DNA of 5,269 nucleotides from Oscillospiraceae bacterium (GTDB taxonomy: Bacteria > Bacillota > Clostridia > Oscillospirales > Ruminococcaceae): assembly GCA_031281115.1 (NCBI GenBank), contig JAITFV010000069.1:1-5269 (forward strand), written 5' to 3'. Numbering within the stretch: the first letter of the stretch is position 1; each line of letters begins with the position of its first letter. The notes below the pieces were generated by a model. That model made no database searches. It worked only from the letters and a program-made list of their open reading frames with translations, and was not told where the DNA came from. A program made the translations under genes and the position numbers. Below are positions 1 to 4,555 of this stretch, in pieces.

Positions 1-117
1 TGTCCACTTTTTCGTAATATCAACCATCGCAAGATACAACATTTTGAGCAGGCTGTCATCGGTCGGGAATACGCCCTTGTTCTTAGTGACTTTACGGAGC
101 TGACGGTTGAAACCCTC
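1..117 (-). pseudogene. IS256-family (Mutator-type) transposase, C-terminal fragment
   Basis: Read on the minus strand from about 117 down to 1, the frame gives EGFNRQLRKVTKNKGVFP, then TDD, then SLLKMLYLAMVDITKKWT. This is the conserved region near the C-terminus of IS256-family transposases, which usually reads NAIE(G/N)xNRQLRKVTK...FP(T/S)D(D/E)xLLKxLYLA...KKWT. The fragment runs off the left edge of the window, so its true end is not visible. On its N-terminal side it stops abruptly: beyond 117 the same frame is antisense to phage portal sequence and no transposase remains, so most of the roughly 400-residue protein, including the DDE core upstream of this point, is missing. Intact relatives catalyse copy-paste transposition. 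The plus-strand frame through 1-117 is open by chance. The family call is from memory of the motif; no search was run. Confidence 0.83.
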
Positions 118-453
118 AAAGCATTGCACTTCAAGACCCGAAGCCGCAAGGCGAATCCCGAAGGGCGCAGCTTTCTCCGCAGCGCATACCGCGATTGGTA
201 CTTCAAACGGCGTATTCAAGAAATCGAGGGTATAGGAATTGAACGCGACCTTGCAGGCTTGCCTTTTATTCAACCACCCGAAGACGTTGAATTATATGAC
301 ACAGAAACTAATGCAGCCACCGAGCAGCTTACGAGAGCCGAAACGATTGTGCGTAAAGTCAGACGTGACGAGCACGAAGGCATTGTATTGCCTTTCGGTT
401 GTAAGTTTGAACTCGTCACATCGGGAGGCAAGCGGCAGTTTGACACCAATCAA
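118..453 (+). pseudogene. phage portal protein, internal fragment
   Basis: The plus-strand frame gives FKTRSRKANPEGRSFLR, AYRDWYFKRRIQEIEGI and GIERDLAGLPFIQPP, ending at about KRQFDTNQ. The pattern NPEGRS-LR-AY--WYFK--I-EIE-IG-ERDL-G-P is characteristic of portal proteins of tailed phages of Bacillota, the dodecameric ring at the head vertex through which DNA enters and leaves. Only about 110 residues of a protein normally above 400 residues are present. The N-terminus is replaced by antisense transposase sequence near 118. The C-terminus is lost at about 453, where the frame passes without a break into minor head protein sequence. No ribosome binding site precedes the first in-frame start codon (TTG at 124), so this is not a functional gene. 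The exact portal subfamily is not certain. Confidence 0.78.
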
Positions 454-887
454 GCAACTGCCTTGAATCGGCTTCGTGCGTTCCTTGATACAGAAGAGCC
501 GCAGACGGTTCAATGGCTTGCAGGAGTATGGGGCAACCAACAAGCGGCGATTTCTTACCGCGAGCTCCGCGAAATCGCTCTCAATGGTTGGGTGCCGGAT
601 AATCGGCTTGAATTATGGCGCAGAGATTATGCCGAATTCGTCAACACAAGGCTCATTCCGCAATGGGAAAGAGCAATGGCGGCAGCCGCAGAGGAAAAAC
701 TAAAGCAATTGGCGATTGTAAAAAGACGTGGATTACCGCCGATGATGAACGAGTGTGTCCTTTGTGCGGTGCTATGGACGGCGAGAGCGTGAACATGAAC
801 GCTTTCTTCTCAAACGGCGTTAAATTACCGCCGGCGCATCCGCAATGTCGGTGTGCTGTTGCTTATGAGGAAGTATCAGAAAACCTA
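454..887 (+). pseudogene. phage minor head protein (SPP1 gp7/MuF-like), internally deleted and frameshifted
   Basis: From about 463 the portal frame continues as LNRLRAFLDTEEPQTVQWLA and then a helical stretch ending PQWERAMAAAAEE, which resembles the N-terminal half of SPP1 gp7-type minor head proteins. At about 690-715 coding sense jumps to the next frame, giving KKTWITADDERVCPLCGAMD and later PPAHPQCRCAVAYEEV. The CxxC...DG...PPxHxxCRC pattern is the C-terminal signature of this family. The middle of the protein (normally well over 100 residues) is absent and the two ends are out of register, so the gene cannot make a head protein. In its family the product sits beside the portal and is packaged in small numbers in the capsid. 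The second frame stays open through the downstream effector gene and ends only at 1436, so an ancestral C-terminal fusion is possible. The right limit given is where a separate promoter begins. Confidence 0.75.
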
Positions 888-916
888 TTGACAAATGATT
901 CTACTCGTGGTATAAT
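888..916 (+). promoter_or_regulatory. Consensus sigma-A promoter of the effector/zinc-ribbon pair
   Basis: TTGACA (888-893) and TATAAT (911-916) are both exact consensus hexamers, separated by exactly 17 bases. Transcription would start near 923, about 16 bases before the ATG at 939, where GAGG (927-930) lies 8 bases upstream of the start. It sits at the end of the broken minor head gene and makes the downstream pair independent of phage late transcription. Confidence 0.82.
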
Positions 917-938
917 TAATACAAACGAGGGTGATAAT

Positions 939-1436
939 ATGGATGTAACTGAGGCAAATATGGCAGAATCGCGAGAAATGGCGAGCGGACTGCGAAGAAG
1001 TCCGGGTCACATTTTGACCGATGAAGAAATCGAAATTTTAAAAAAGGACATTGAAGCTTTACAAGCAGATATTTCCGTTTTTAAGTTCAACAAAGGTCGC
1101 AGAACATCATACATTGACGAAAGTGACGAGGTTCGAGTTAAGGGCGATGTTTTTCCCGACATAAATTCAATACACCCAAGAGATTTAATGAGTTCTCGCG
1201 CCGTACTTGCTCACGAATATTACGGTCACAGACCGTACAGAAATCTAAGCACTCCATTACCATACGGCAGTTGGAATGATGAATTTCGAGCGAGTTATAT
1301 GGCAGCACAAAACGCTCCCGGATTATCAAACGAAGATAGGCGATATTTAATTCTTGACGCATTAGAGCGAGCCAAAACCGCAGGCGTAAGTATTACATAT
1401 AATTCTTTTATAAGGAGGATTTTATATGACTACTAA
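939..1436 (+). CDS. putative MuF-associated effector with HExxxH motif
   Basis: A 165-residue protein. Start chosen at ATG 939 because GAGG lies 8 bases upstream and a perfect promoter lies just before it; the frame is open further upstream into minor head sequence. Residues 20-50 are helical and charged (HILTDEEIEILKKDIEAL). Residues 66-82 give VRVKGDVFPD and HPRD, followed by SSRAVLAHEYYGHRPYR with HEYYGH at 92-97, WNDEFRASYMAA at 112-123, and a helical tail ending RRILYDY. There is no signal peptide or membrane segment. HExxxH with a downstream Glu (115) suggests a metal-binding, perhaps peptidase-like fold, since TldD-type peptidases use HExxxH; this is inference. Similar domains occur, as I recall, at the C-termini of Bacillota phage head proteins and other polymorphic effectors. 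It shares an 11-base overlap with the zinc-ribbon gene, as toxin/immunity pairs often do. The molecular target is unknown. Confidence 0.72.
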   Translation: MDVTEANMAESREMASGLRRSPGHILTDEEIEILKKDIEALQADISVFKFNKGRRTSYIDESDEVRVKGDVFPDINSIHPRDLMSSRAVLAHEYYGHRPYRNLSTPLPYGSWNDEFRASYMAAQNAPGLSNEDRRYLILDALERAKTAGVSITYNSFIRRILYDY

Positions 1437-2169
1437 TATTCCTACAATCGACATTACAGATGAAGAGGTTCGTATTCTGCTTAGTACAGAAGACGAGCTT
1501 AATACACATGGTAAAACCGATGTTAAATGCCCTCGTTGCGGTGGTTCTGTTGTCATTACTGACTTTGATTCGTCTTATACGATAGGGTGCGAATTCGACT
1601 GCGTAAAAGTGGGATTCCGCGGAATTTAATACTAAAGAAATAATAAAAGCTAAACGCTCCGAGAGGGGCGTTTTTCTATTTCCCAAAAAGGAGGTGCCGG
1701 CATGAATTATCCATTGAATAATCAATTCATTAAGGCTTTTCGCTGCGGATAAAAGAGCATTATTAGATTTTTCAAGCTCTGCGGAATACTCTCCGATTGA
1801 TTGTATTTGTTCATCAATCACTGTGGAGTTTACGACTAATTCATTTTTGAGAGTTTCGTTTTCTGTTTTCAAGGCTTCGTTATCAAATTCAAGCTGTATT
1901 GCCTTTTGACTTGCTAAAACCTTTTCTTCCTTTATTCTTTGATTTTCTGCTCTGATAGCGTCCATGAGGCAGATGTCGCGGGAGAGTGCTTCAACATCGA
2001 ACGAATGAGCTTTGACGAGGTGCTTTTTATTGTTCTTTAACCAGTCGGCGCACCAGTTCTCTTTGTTTTCATACGGATTTCCTTCTGCGTAAAGCGGCTC
2101 AATTTCCTCGTTGTAGAATCTGCGCGAAACATTAACCCTTGTCAATTTTACGAATTCTTCATGTAACAT
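1408..2169 (-). CDS. 3'-truncated coiled-coil protein of a mobile element, function unknown
   Basis: Starts at ATG 2169 (minus strand) with AAGGAGG (2178-2184) 8 bases upstream. Residues 1-150 (2169 to about 1720) look coding: an N-terminal globular part (LHEEFVKLTRVNVSRRFYNE, EIEPLYAEGN, NWCADWLKNN) followed by a long Glu/Lys/Asn-rich coiled coil from about 70 to 150. After residue 150 (NELI) the frame runs, without a stop, through the antisense of the truncated phage gene, the terminator and the zinc-ribbon gene, ending at 1408; those last 100 or so residues are not ancestral coding sequence. The gene has thus lost its original 3' end. Similar small proteins, as I recall, occur in Bacillota prophages and integrative elements, function unknown. 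It is expressed from its own promoter (2230-2258), which faces a ribbon-helix-helix gene and contains a palindrome, so it is probably repressed by that protein. It is likely non-functional or at best a fragment. Confidence 0.55.
   Translation of the reverse strand: MLHEEFVKLTRVNVSRRFYNEEIEPLYAEGNPYENKENWCADWLKNNKKHLVKAHSFDVEALSRDICLMDAIRAENQRIKEEKVLASQKAIQLEFDNEALKTENETLKNELVVNSTVIDEQIQSIGEYSAELEKSNNALLSAAKSLNELIIQWIIHAGTSFLGNRKTPLSERLAFIISLVLNSAESHFYAVEFAPYRIRRIKVSNDNRTTATRAFNIGFTMCIKLVFCTKQNTNLFICNVDCRNISSHIKSSL
1426..1629 (+). CDS. small zinc-ribbon protein, candidate immunity partner
   Basis: A 67-residue acidic protein. ATG 1426 is preceded by AAGGAGG (1412-1418) at 7 bases, one of the best ribosome binding sites in the window, lying inside the end of the effector gene. 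The two genes overlap by 11 bases (ATGACTACTAA), implying coupled translation. The N-terminal third reads IPTIDITDEEVRILLSTEDE. A single zinc-ribbon-like unit follows: CPRCGG (Cys35, Cys38) and GCEFDC (Cys55, Cys59), then GFRGI at the end. There is no signal peptide or membrane helix, so it should be cytoplasmic. A tiny cognate gene directly behind a putative effector is typical of immunity proteins, and that is the basis of the role proposed; no enzymatic motif is visible. Alternatively it could be a regulator or an accessory zinc protein. Confidence 0.75.
   Translation: MTTNIPTIDITDEEVRILLSTEDELNTHGKTDVKCPRCGGSVVITDFDSSYTIGCEFDCVKVGFRGI
1652..1680 (+). terminator. Rho-independent terminator after the effector pair
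   Basis: AAACGCTCC (1652-1660) pairs with GGGGCGTTT (1665-1673) through 9 pairs including one T-G wobble. The loop is GAGA, and the tail TTCTATTT follows. It lies 23 bases after the zinc-ribbon stop codon and closes the two-gene unit. Confidence 0.85.
1702..1752 (+). pseudogene. truncated phage gene start (16 codons)
   Basis: A strong ribosome binding site (AAGGAGGTG, 1688-1696) precedes ATG 1702, but the frame closes after 16 codons (MNYPLNNQFI, then KAFRCG). From about 1720 the sequence is instead the 3' end of a minus-strand gene, so this is the beginning of a lost gene cut by a deletion or inversion endpoint. Because it follows the effector pair and its terminator, the lost gene was probably another phage morphogenesis gene, but too little remains to identify it. 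It could still be translated as a short peptide. Confidence 0.4.
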
Positions 2170-2229
2170 TTCCTTTTCCTCCTTACCCGCCGCCCTTTGT
2201 CAGCTGTCGGTGTGTTTTCTTCTGTCTTA

Positions 2230-2258
2230 ATTATAGCACGTTGCTACGTGCTTGTAAA
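2230..2258 (-). promoter_or_regulatory. Promoter of the coiled-coil gene with operator in the spacer
   Basis: On the minus strand, TTTACA (2258-2253) and TATAAT (2235-2230) are separated by 17 bases (2236-2252). The spacer is almost wholly the palindrome GCACGTAGCAACGTGC, so a repressor bound there would block RNA polymerase directly. The predicted start of transcription is near 2223, leaving a leader of about 54 bases before ATG 2169. Confidence 0.75.
2236..2251. promoter_or_regulatory. Operator-like palindrome, left site
   Basis: GCACGT (2236-2241) and ACGTGC (2246-2251) form a perfect 6-base inverted repeat around TGCT. It includes CACGTTGC (2237-2244), the same octamer found in the right site. 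It lies between the -35 and -10 of the minus-strand promoter and is the likely binding site of the neighbouring ribbon-helix-helix protein. Confidence 0.6.
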
Positions 2259-2303
2259 GACGTAATTTTCAACAAAATTTCACTGCAATTTTTATGCAAC
2301 ATT

Positions 2304-2319
2304 ACACGTTGCAACTTGT
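2304..2319. promoter_or_regulatory. Operator-like palindrome, right site
   Basis: ACACGTTGCAACTTGT is a 16-base palindrome with a single mismatched pair, centred on the self-complementary GTTGCAAC. It overlaps the -35 (TTGCAA, 2309-2314) of the ribbon-helix-helix gene and shares CACGTTGC (2305-2312) with the left site. A further TGCAAC half-site lies at 2295-2300. The placement suits autorepression. Confidence 0.55.
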
Positions 2320-2337
2320 ATATAAATATGCTATACT
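2309..2337 (+). promoter_or_regulatory. Promoter of the ribbon-helix-helix gene
   Basis: TTGCAA (2309-2314) and TATACT (2332-2337) are separated by exactly 17 bases, predicting a start near 2344. That is about 12 bases before ATG 2356. The -35 is embedded in the right operator-like palindrome. Confidence 0.72.
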
Positions 2338-2355
2338 AAACCTTGAGGTGATATT

Positions 2356-2574
2356 ATGGCAGTTTCGGATGCTAAGAAAAGGTCAAATGCTAAGTATGAC
2401 ATAAAGAATTATCAGTATATTACATTCAAGGCACAAGCAGGTTCTCGTGATAAAATAAAAATAGCCGCTGAAGTAGCGGGACAAAGTTTGAATGGTTTTA
2501 TCCGGGACGTGTTGAACAAGGCAGTTTTGGAAGCCACCGGCGAGCCGATGGAAAAAGAAAAACCGAGAGAGTGA
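2356..2574 (+). CDS. ribbon-helix-helix (Arc/MetJ-like) DNA-binding protein
   Basis: A 72-residue basic protein. The start at ATG 2356 follows GAGGTG (2345-2350). A basic tail (residues 7-14) precedes a strand (YQYITFKAQ, about 19-27), then helix A (RDKIKIAAEVAG, 31-42), a turn (QSLNGF), and helix B (FIRDVLNKAVLEATG, 48-62), the layout of Arc-type ribbon-helix-helix dimers. In this family the antiparallel strand inserts into the major groove, and paired dimers bind short inverted repeats. Two related palindromes lie in its divergent upstream region, one over its own -35 and one in the opposite promoter, so it probably represses both itself and the coiled-coil gene. The family also includes antitoxins, but no toxin gene follows: the stop codon lies inside a terminator. 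It is most likely a small prophage or integrative-element regulator. Confidence 0.8.
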   Translation: MAVSDAKKRSNAKYDIKNYQYITFKAQAGSRDKIKIAAEVAGQSLNGFIRDVLNKAVLEATGEPMEKEKPRE

Positions 2575-2588
2575 CTTCTCGGTTTTTT
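2558..2588 (+). terminator. Terminator overlapping the end of the ribbon-helix-helix gene
   Basis: AAAAACCGAGA (2558-2568) pairs with TCTCGGTTTTT (2577-2587), an 11-base stem, followed by a T-rich tail. The stop codon (2572-2574) lies in the loop, so the last codons of the gene form the left arm of the stem. This rules out co-transcription with anything downstream. Confidence 0.85.
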
Positions 2589-2597
2589 GTTTATAAG

Positions 2598-2629
2598 ATG
2601 ACCCCCACTTCTGACCCCCATGCACCCCC
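2598..2629. repeat. Short C-rich direct repeats beside the tRNA-Lys locus
   Basis: TGACCCCCA occurs at 2599-2607 and again at 2612-2620, followed directly by TGCACCCCC (2621-2629). They lie in the non-coding strip between the mobile-element remnant and the tRNA-Lys terminator. A 20-codon frame (2598-2660) runs through them but has no ribosome binding site and resembles nothing I recognise. They could be recombinase arm-binding sites or the trace of a lost gene. The rest of 2630-2675 shows nothing further. Confidence 0.3.
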
Positions 2630-2675
2630 GAATTTTGATAATTTCAAGCGTTTTTCATGATGTCGATAAATAAAT

Positions 2676-2710
2676 AAAAACCGCTCAAACCTAATGGTTG
2701 AGAGGTTTTG
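2676..2710 (-). terminator. Terminator of tRNA-Lys
   Basis: Read on the minus strand, AAAACCTCTCAACC and GGTTTGAGCGGTTTT pair around the loop ATTA, with a mismatch and a one-base bulge, and a T-rich tail (TTTTTATTTATTTA) follows. It begins 6 bases beyond the tRNA 3' end. No comparable signal exists on the plus strand, so it serves the tRNA. Confidence 0.7.
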
Positions 2711-2715
2711 ATGTA

Positions 2716-2788
2716 TGACCCACCCGCGATTCGAACGCGGGACACCCTGCTTAAAAGGCAGGTGCTCTGCCGACTGAGCTAGTGGGTC
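2716..2788 (-). tRNA. tRNA-Lys (anticodon UUU)
   Basis: The minus strand folds into a complete cloverleaf. The acceptor is GACCCAC with GTGGGTC, followed by discriminator A. The D stem is GCTC/GAGC with AGTCGGCA in the loop. The anticodon stem is CCTGC/GCAGG with loop CTTTTAA, giving anticodon TTT. The variable loop is GTGTC, and the T stem is CCGCG/CGCGG with TTCGAAT. All stems pair fully. The terminal CCA is not encoded (TAC follows the discriminator), so it must be added enzymatically. The gene has a consensus promoter and its own terminator, so it is a single-gene unit. Its 3' end faces the mobile-element scar, the orientation expected if a tyrosine-recombinase element once integrated here. 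Confidence 0.97.
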
Positions 2789-2808
2789 AAATATTCACAA
2801 CAAAAACT

Positions 2809-2837
2809 ATTATATCAGATAAGAACACACTTGTCAA
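2809..2837 (-). promoter_or_regulatory. Promoter of tRNA-Lys
   Basis: On the minus strand, TTGACA (2837-2832) and TATAAT (2814-2809) are both exact consensus with a 17-base spacer. Transcription would begin near 2802, about 14 bases before the mature tRNA 5' end. This strength is typical of stable RNA genes. Confidence 0.88.
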
Positions 2838-2854
2838 CTATTTTTTAAAAAATA

Positions 2855-2883
2855 TTGACAAATCGCACGATTTCGGTTAAAAT
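2855..2883 (+). promoter_or_regulatory. Promoter of the cPGS-like P-loop gene
   Basis: TTGACA (2855-2860) and TAAAAT (2878-2883) with a 17-base spacer (2861-2877), predicting a start near 2890. It is divergent from the tRNA-Lys promoter, the two -35 hexamers being about 18 bases apart. A leader of roughly 120 bases follows before ATG 3012. Confidence 0.7.
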
Positions 2884-2936
2884 AAATATAGTAAAATATG
2901 GACATGTTAGACTTTTATCTTAATATAGCGCTTTAA

Positions 2937-2954
2937 ATGTGCATTCGTGCGCAT
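2937..2954 (+). promoter_or_regulatory. Leader hairpin with TTCG loop
   Basis: ATGTGCA (2937-2943) and TGCGCAT (2948-2954) pair over 7 bases with one T-G wobble around the stable loop TTCG. It sits in the middle of the untranslated leader of the P-loop gene and has no T tract, so it is not a terminator. It may stabilise the message or bind a regulator; no known riboswitch consensus is evident. Confidence 0.4.
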
Positions 2955-3011
2955 CTGTAAGATTCATTCCAAATTTTAACTTAAATCATTATGCGGATGA
3001 GAGGAAGAGAT

Positions 3012-4349
3012 ATGCAACAGCGTAAAATTATCATTGTCGGCGCGGCAGGGCGTGATTTTCACAACTTCAACACTTTTTACCGGAGCAATCCCGCTTACAT
3101 GGTAGTCGCCTTCACCGCTGCTCAAATTCCGGACATCGCAGGCCGTAAGTATCCGGCTTCACTTGCGGGTGAGCTGTACCCTGACGGGATTCCGATTTAC
3201 GGGCAGGATGAACTTGAAAGGCTTATAAAAGAGCTGGAAGCCGACGAATGTGTGTTTTCGTACAGCGATGTGCCGTATGCGAGCGTTATGAATATCGGTG
3301 CGATGGTTAATGCTGCAGGTGCAGATTTCACGTTTTTGGGTCATAGGAACACTATGCTTAAAAGCGCCAAGCCCGTCATTGCGGTGGGTGCTATTCGTAC
3401 CGGCTGCGGCAAGAGTCAGACTTCCCGCCGAATCATTGAAATTTTAATGGAGCACGGCTTAAAAGTTATCGCAATCCGCCACCCGATGCCATACGGCGAT
3501 ATAGAAGAGCAGAAAGTGCAGCGTTTCGCAACTGTTGAAGACCTCGCAAAACATAAGTGTACTATAGAAGAAATGGAAGAGTATGAGCCGCACGTTGTAC
3601 GCGGGAACGTAATCTATGCAGGTGTTGATTACGAGGCAATTCTGCATGCCGCCGAAAATGACCCCGATGGCTGCGATGTGATTCTTTGGGACGGTGGAAA
3701 CAACGATTTCCCGTTCTACAAGCCGGATTTAATGGTAACTGTCGTTGACCCGCACCGCCCCGGGCATGAACTTTCGTATTATCCGGGCGAAGTGACGCTG
3801 CGAATCGCCGATGTCGTTTGCATCAATAAAATCGACAGCGCAGATTTTGAAAAGATTCAGGAAGTAAGAAAAAATATAGAACTTGTCAATCCGAAAGCAA
3901 TCGTTGTTGATGCCGCTTCCACCATAAGCGTTGAAAAACCTGAATTAATTAAAGGCAAGCGGGTTCTCGTGGTCGAGGATGGTCCGACGCTTACGCACGG
4001 CGAAATGAAAATCGGCGCGGGAATTGTCGCAGTGCGGCGATTCGGCGCAGCAGAAATAGTTGACCCGCGCCCCTTCGCAGTCGGGAAATTAGCCGAAACT
4101 TTCAAGATTTATCCCGATGTCGGCTGTGTTTTACCTGCTATGGGTTACGGTGAGGAGCAGATGCGTGATTTACAAGCCACAATCGAAGCCGCCGATTGTG
4201 ATTCGGTTATAATCGCAACGCCGATTGATTTGGCTCGGGTGGTGAAAATTAACAAGCCTAATGCGCGGGTCGAGTATAGCTTGCAGGAAATCGGGCGACC
4301 GGATATGAACGATGTTCTTAAAGATTTTATAAATAAAATCAAGAAATAG
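3012..4349 (+). CDS. cyclic 2,3-diphosphoglycerate synthetase-like P-loop GTPase
   Basis: 445 residues from ATG 3012, chosen because GAGAGGA (2999-3005) lies 6 bases upstream; an in-frame ATG at 2991 has no ribosome binding site and would add 7 residues. Numbering from 3012: an N-terminal Rossmann-like part begins KIIIVGAAGRDFHNFN (5-20). The P-loop GAIRTGCGKS is at 126-135, a Walker B-like VILWDGGNND at 223-232, and an NKID motif at 272-275 resembling the G4 base-recognition motif. Archaeal members join the ends of 2,3-diphosphoglycerate using ATP; bacterial members of the same family are often labelled GTPases and their substrate is not established. The length matches the family (about 440-460). 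It is cytoplasmic, with no signal peptide. It is a single-gene unit with its own promoter and terminator, so neighbours give no clue to substrate. Family assignment is firm; the activity is not. Confidence 0.88.
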   Translation: MQQRKIIIVGAAGRDFHNFNTFYRSNPAYMVVAFTAAQIPDIAGRKYPASLAGELYPDGIPIYGQDELERLIKELEADECVFSYSDVPYASVMNIGAMVNAAGADFTFLGHRNTMLKSAKPVIAVGAIRTGCGKSQTSRRIIEILMEHGLKVIAIRHPMPYGDIEEQKVQRFATVEDLAKHKCTIEEMEEYEPHVVRGNVIYAGVDYEAILHAAENDPDGCDVILWDGGNNDFPFYKPDLMVTVVDPHRPGHELSYYPGEVTLRIADVVCINKIDSADFEKIQEVRKNIELVNPKAIVVDAASTISVEKPELIKGKRVLVVEDGPTLTHGEMKIGAGIVAVRRFGAAEIVDPRPFAVGKLAETFKIYPDVGCVLPAMGYGEEQMRDLQATIEAADCDSVIIATPIDLARVVKINKPNARVEYSLQEIGRPDMNDVLKDFINKIKK

Positions 4350-4361
4350 CATTTGAAAATT

Positions 4362-4390
4362 AAAACTCGGGGATAAACTTCCCGAGTTTT
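4362..4390 (+). terminator. Terminator of the cPGS-like gene
   Basis: AAAACTCGGG (4362-4371) and CCCGAGTTTT (4381-4390) form a perfect 10-base stem with a 9-base loop, starting 12 bases after the stop codon. The T run is in the right arm. The structure is symmetric, but there is no minus-strand gene near enough to need it. Confidence 0.88.
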
Positions 4391-4414
4391 GTTATAAATA
4401 TTTCCAAAAAAGAC

Positions 4415-4443
4415 TTGCAATCGGATACAATATATGGTATAAT
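4415..4443 (+). promoter_or_regulatory. Promoter of the KTSC gene
   Basis: TTGCAA (4415-4420) and TATAAT (4438-4443) with exactly 17 bases between them, predicting a start near 4450. This leaves a leader of about 87 bases before ATG 4537, containing two purine-rich ribosome-binding-like stretches (4453-4457 and 4482-4489). Confidence 0.78.
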
Positions 4444-4465
4444 ATTTTTTACGGAGGCTCAAGTC

Positions 4466-4555
4466 TTGGGAATATCTATCATTGGAGGAGATAGGTTTTC
4501 AAAGTTTGTCAGCTTCAGGAAGGAATATTTTAAAGTATGGAAGAATATAAAATAA
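4466..4555 (+). CDS. possible leader peptide upstream of the KTSC gene
   Basis: A 29-codon frame starting at TTG 4466, with GGAGG (4453-4457) 8 bases upstream and the predicted start of transcription about 16 bases before it. It begins MGISIIGGDRFSKFVSF and is basic toward its end (VWKNIK). It overlaps the first 19 bases of the KTSC gene in another frame, which would permit translational coupling. It has no recognisable domain and no run of one amino acid that would suggest attenuation. It may be a real leader peptide, or the decayed start of an older gene, or chance. Confidence 0.25.
   Translation: MGISIIGGDRFSKFVSFRKEYFKVWKNIK

Noticed and set aside
124..792. Continuous 222-codon plus-strand frame as one intact gene
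   Set aside because: It joins pieces of two different phage proteins, begins at a TTG without a ribosome binding site, and ends out of frame; treated as pseudogene pieces.
615..938. ATG 615 as the start of a 273-residue protein ending at 1436
   Set aside because: The first part is an out-of-frame reading of the minor head N-terminal half and has no ribosome binding site; promoter and binding site support the start at 939.
1138..1362. Minus-strand 74-codon frame
   Set aside because: Antisense of the effector gene, with no ribosome binding site and no family-like sequence.
2139..2339. Plus-strand 66-codon frame over the divergent control region
   Set aside because: Covers promoters and operators, is rich in Cys and Phe from T-rich DNA, and lacks a binding site.
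2356..2574. Ribbon-helix-helix protein as the antitoxin of a type II toxin-antitoxin pair
   Set aside because: A terminator overlaps its stop codon and no toxin gene follows; divergent operators fit a simple repressor better.
2383..2625. Two minus-strand frames opposite the ribbon-helix-helix gene
   Set aside because: Shadow frames of a well-supported plus-strand gene.
2598..2660. 20-codon frame MTPTSDPHAPP...
   Set aside because: No ribosome binding site and no promoter; noted only because of the nonamer repeats it spans.
3857..4462. Minus-strand frames opposite the 3' part of the P-loop gene
   Set aside because: Antisense of a clearly coding sequence; low-complexity Ser/Thr/Ile composition typical of shadows.
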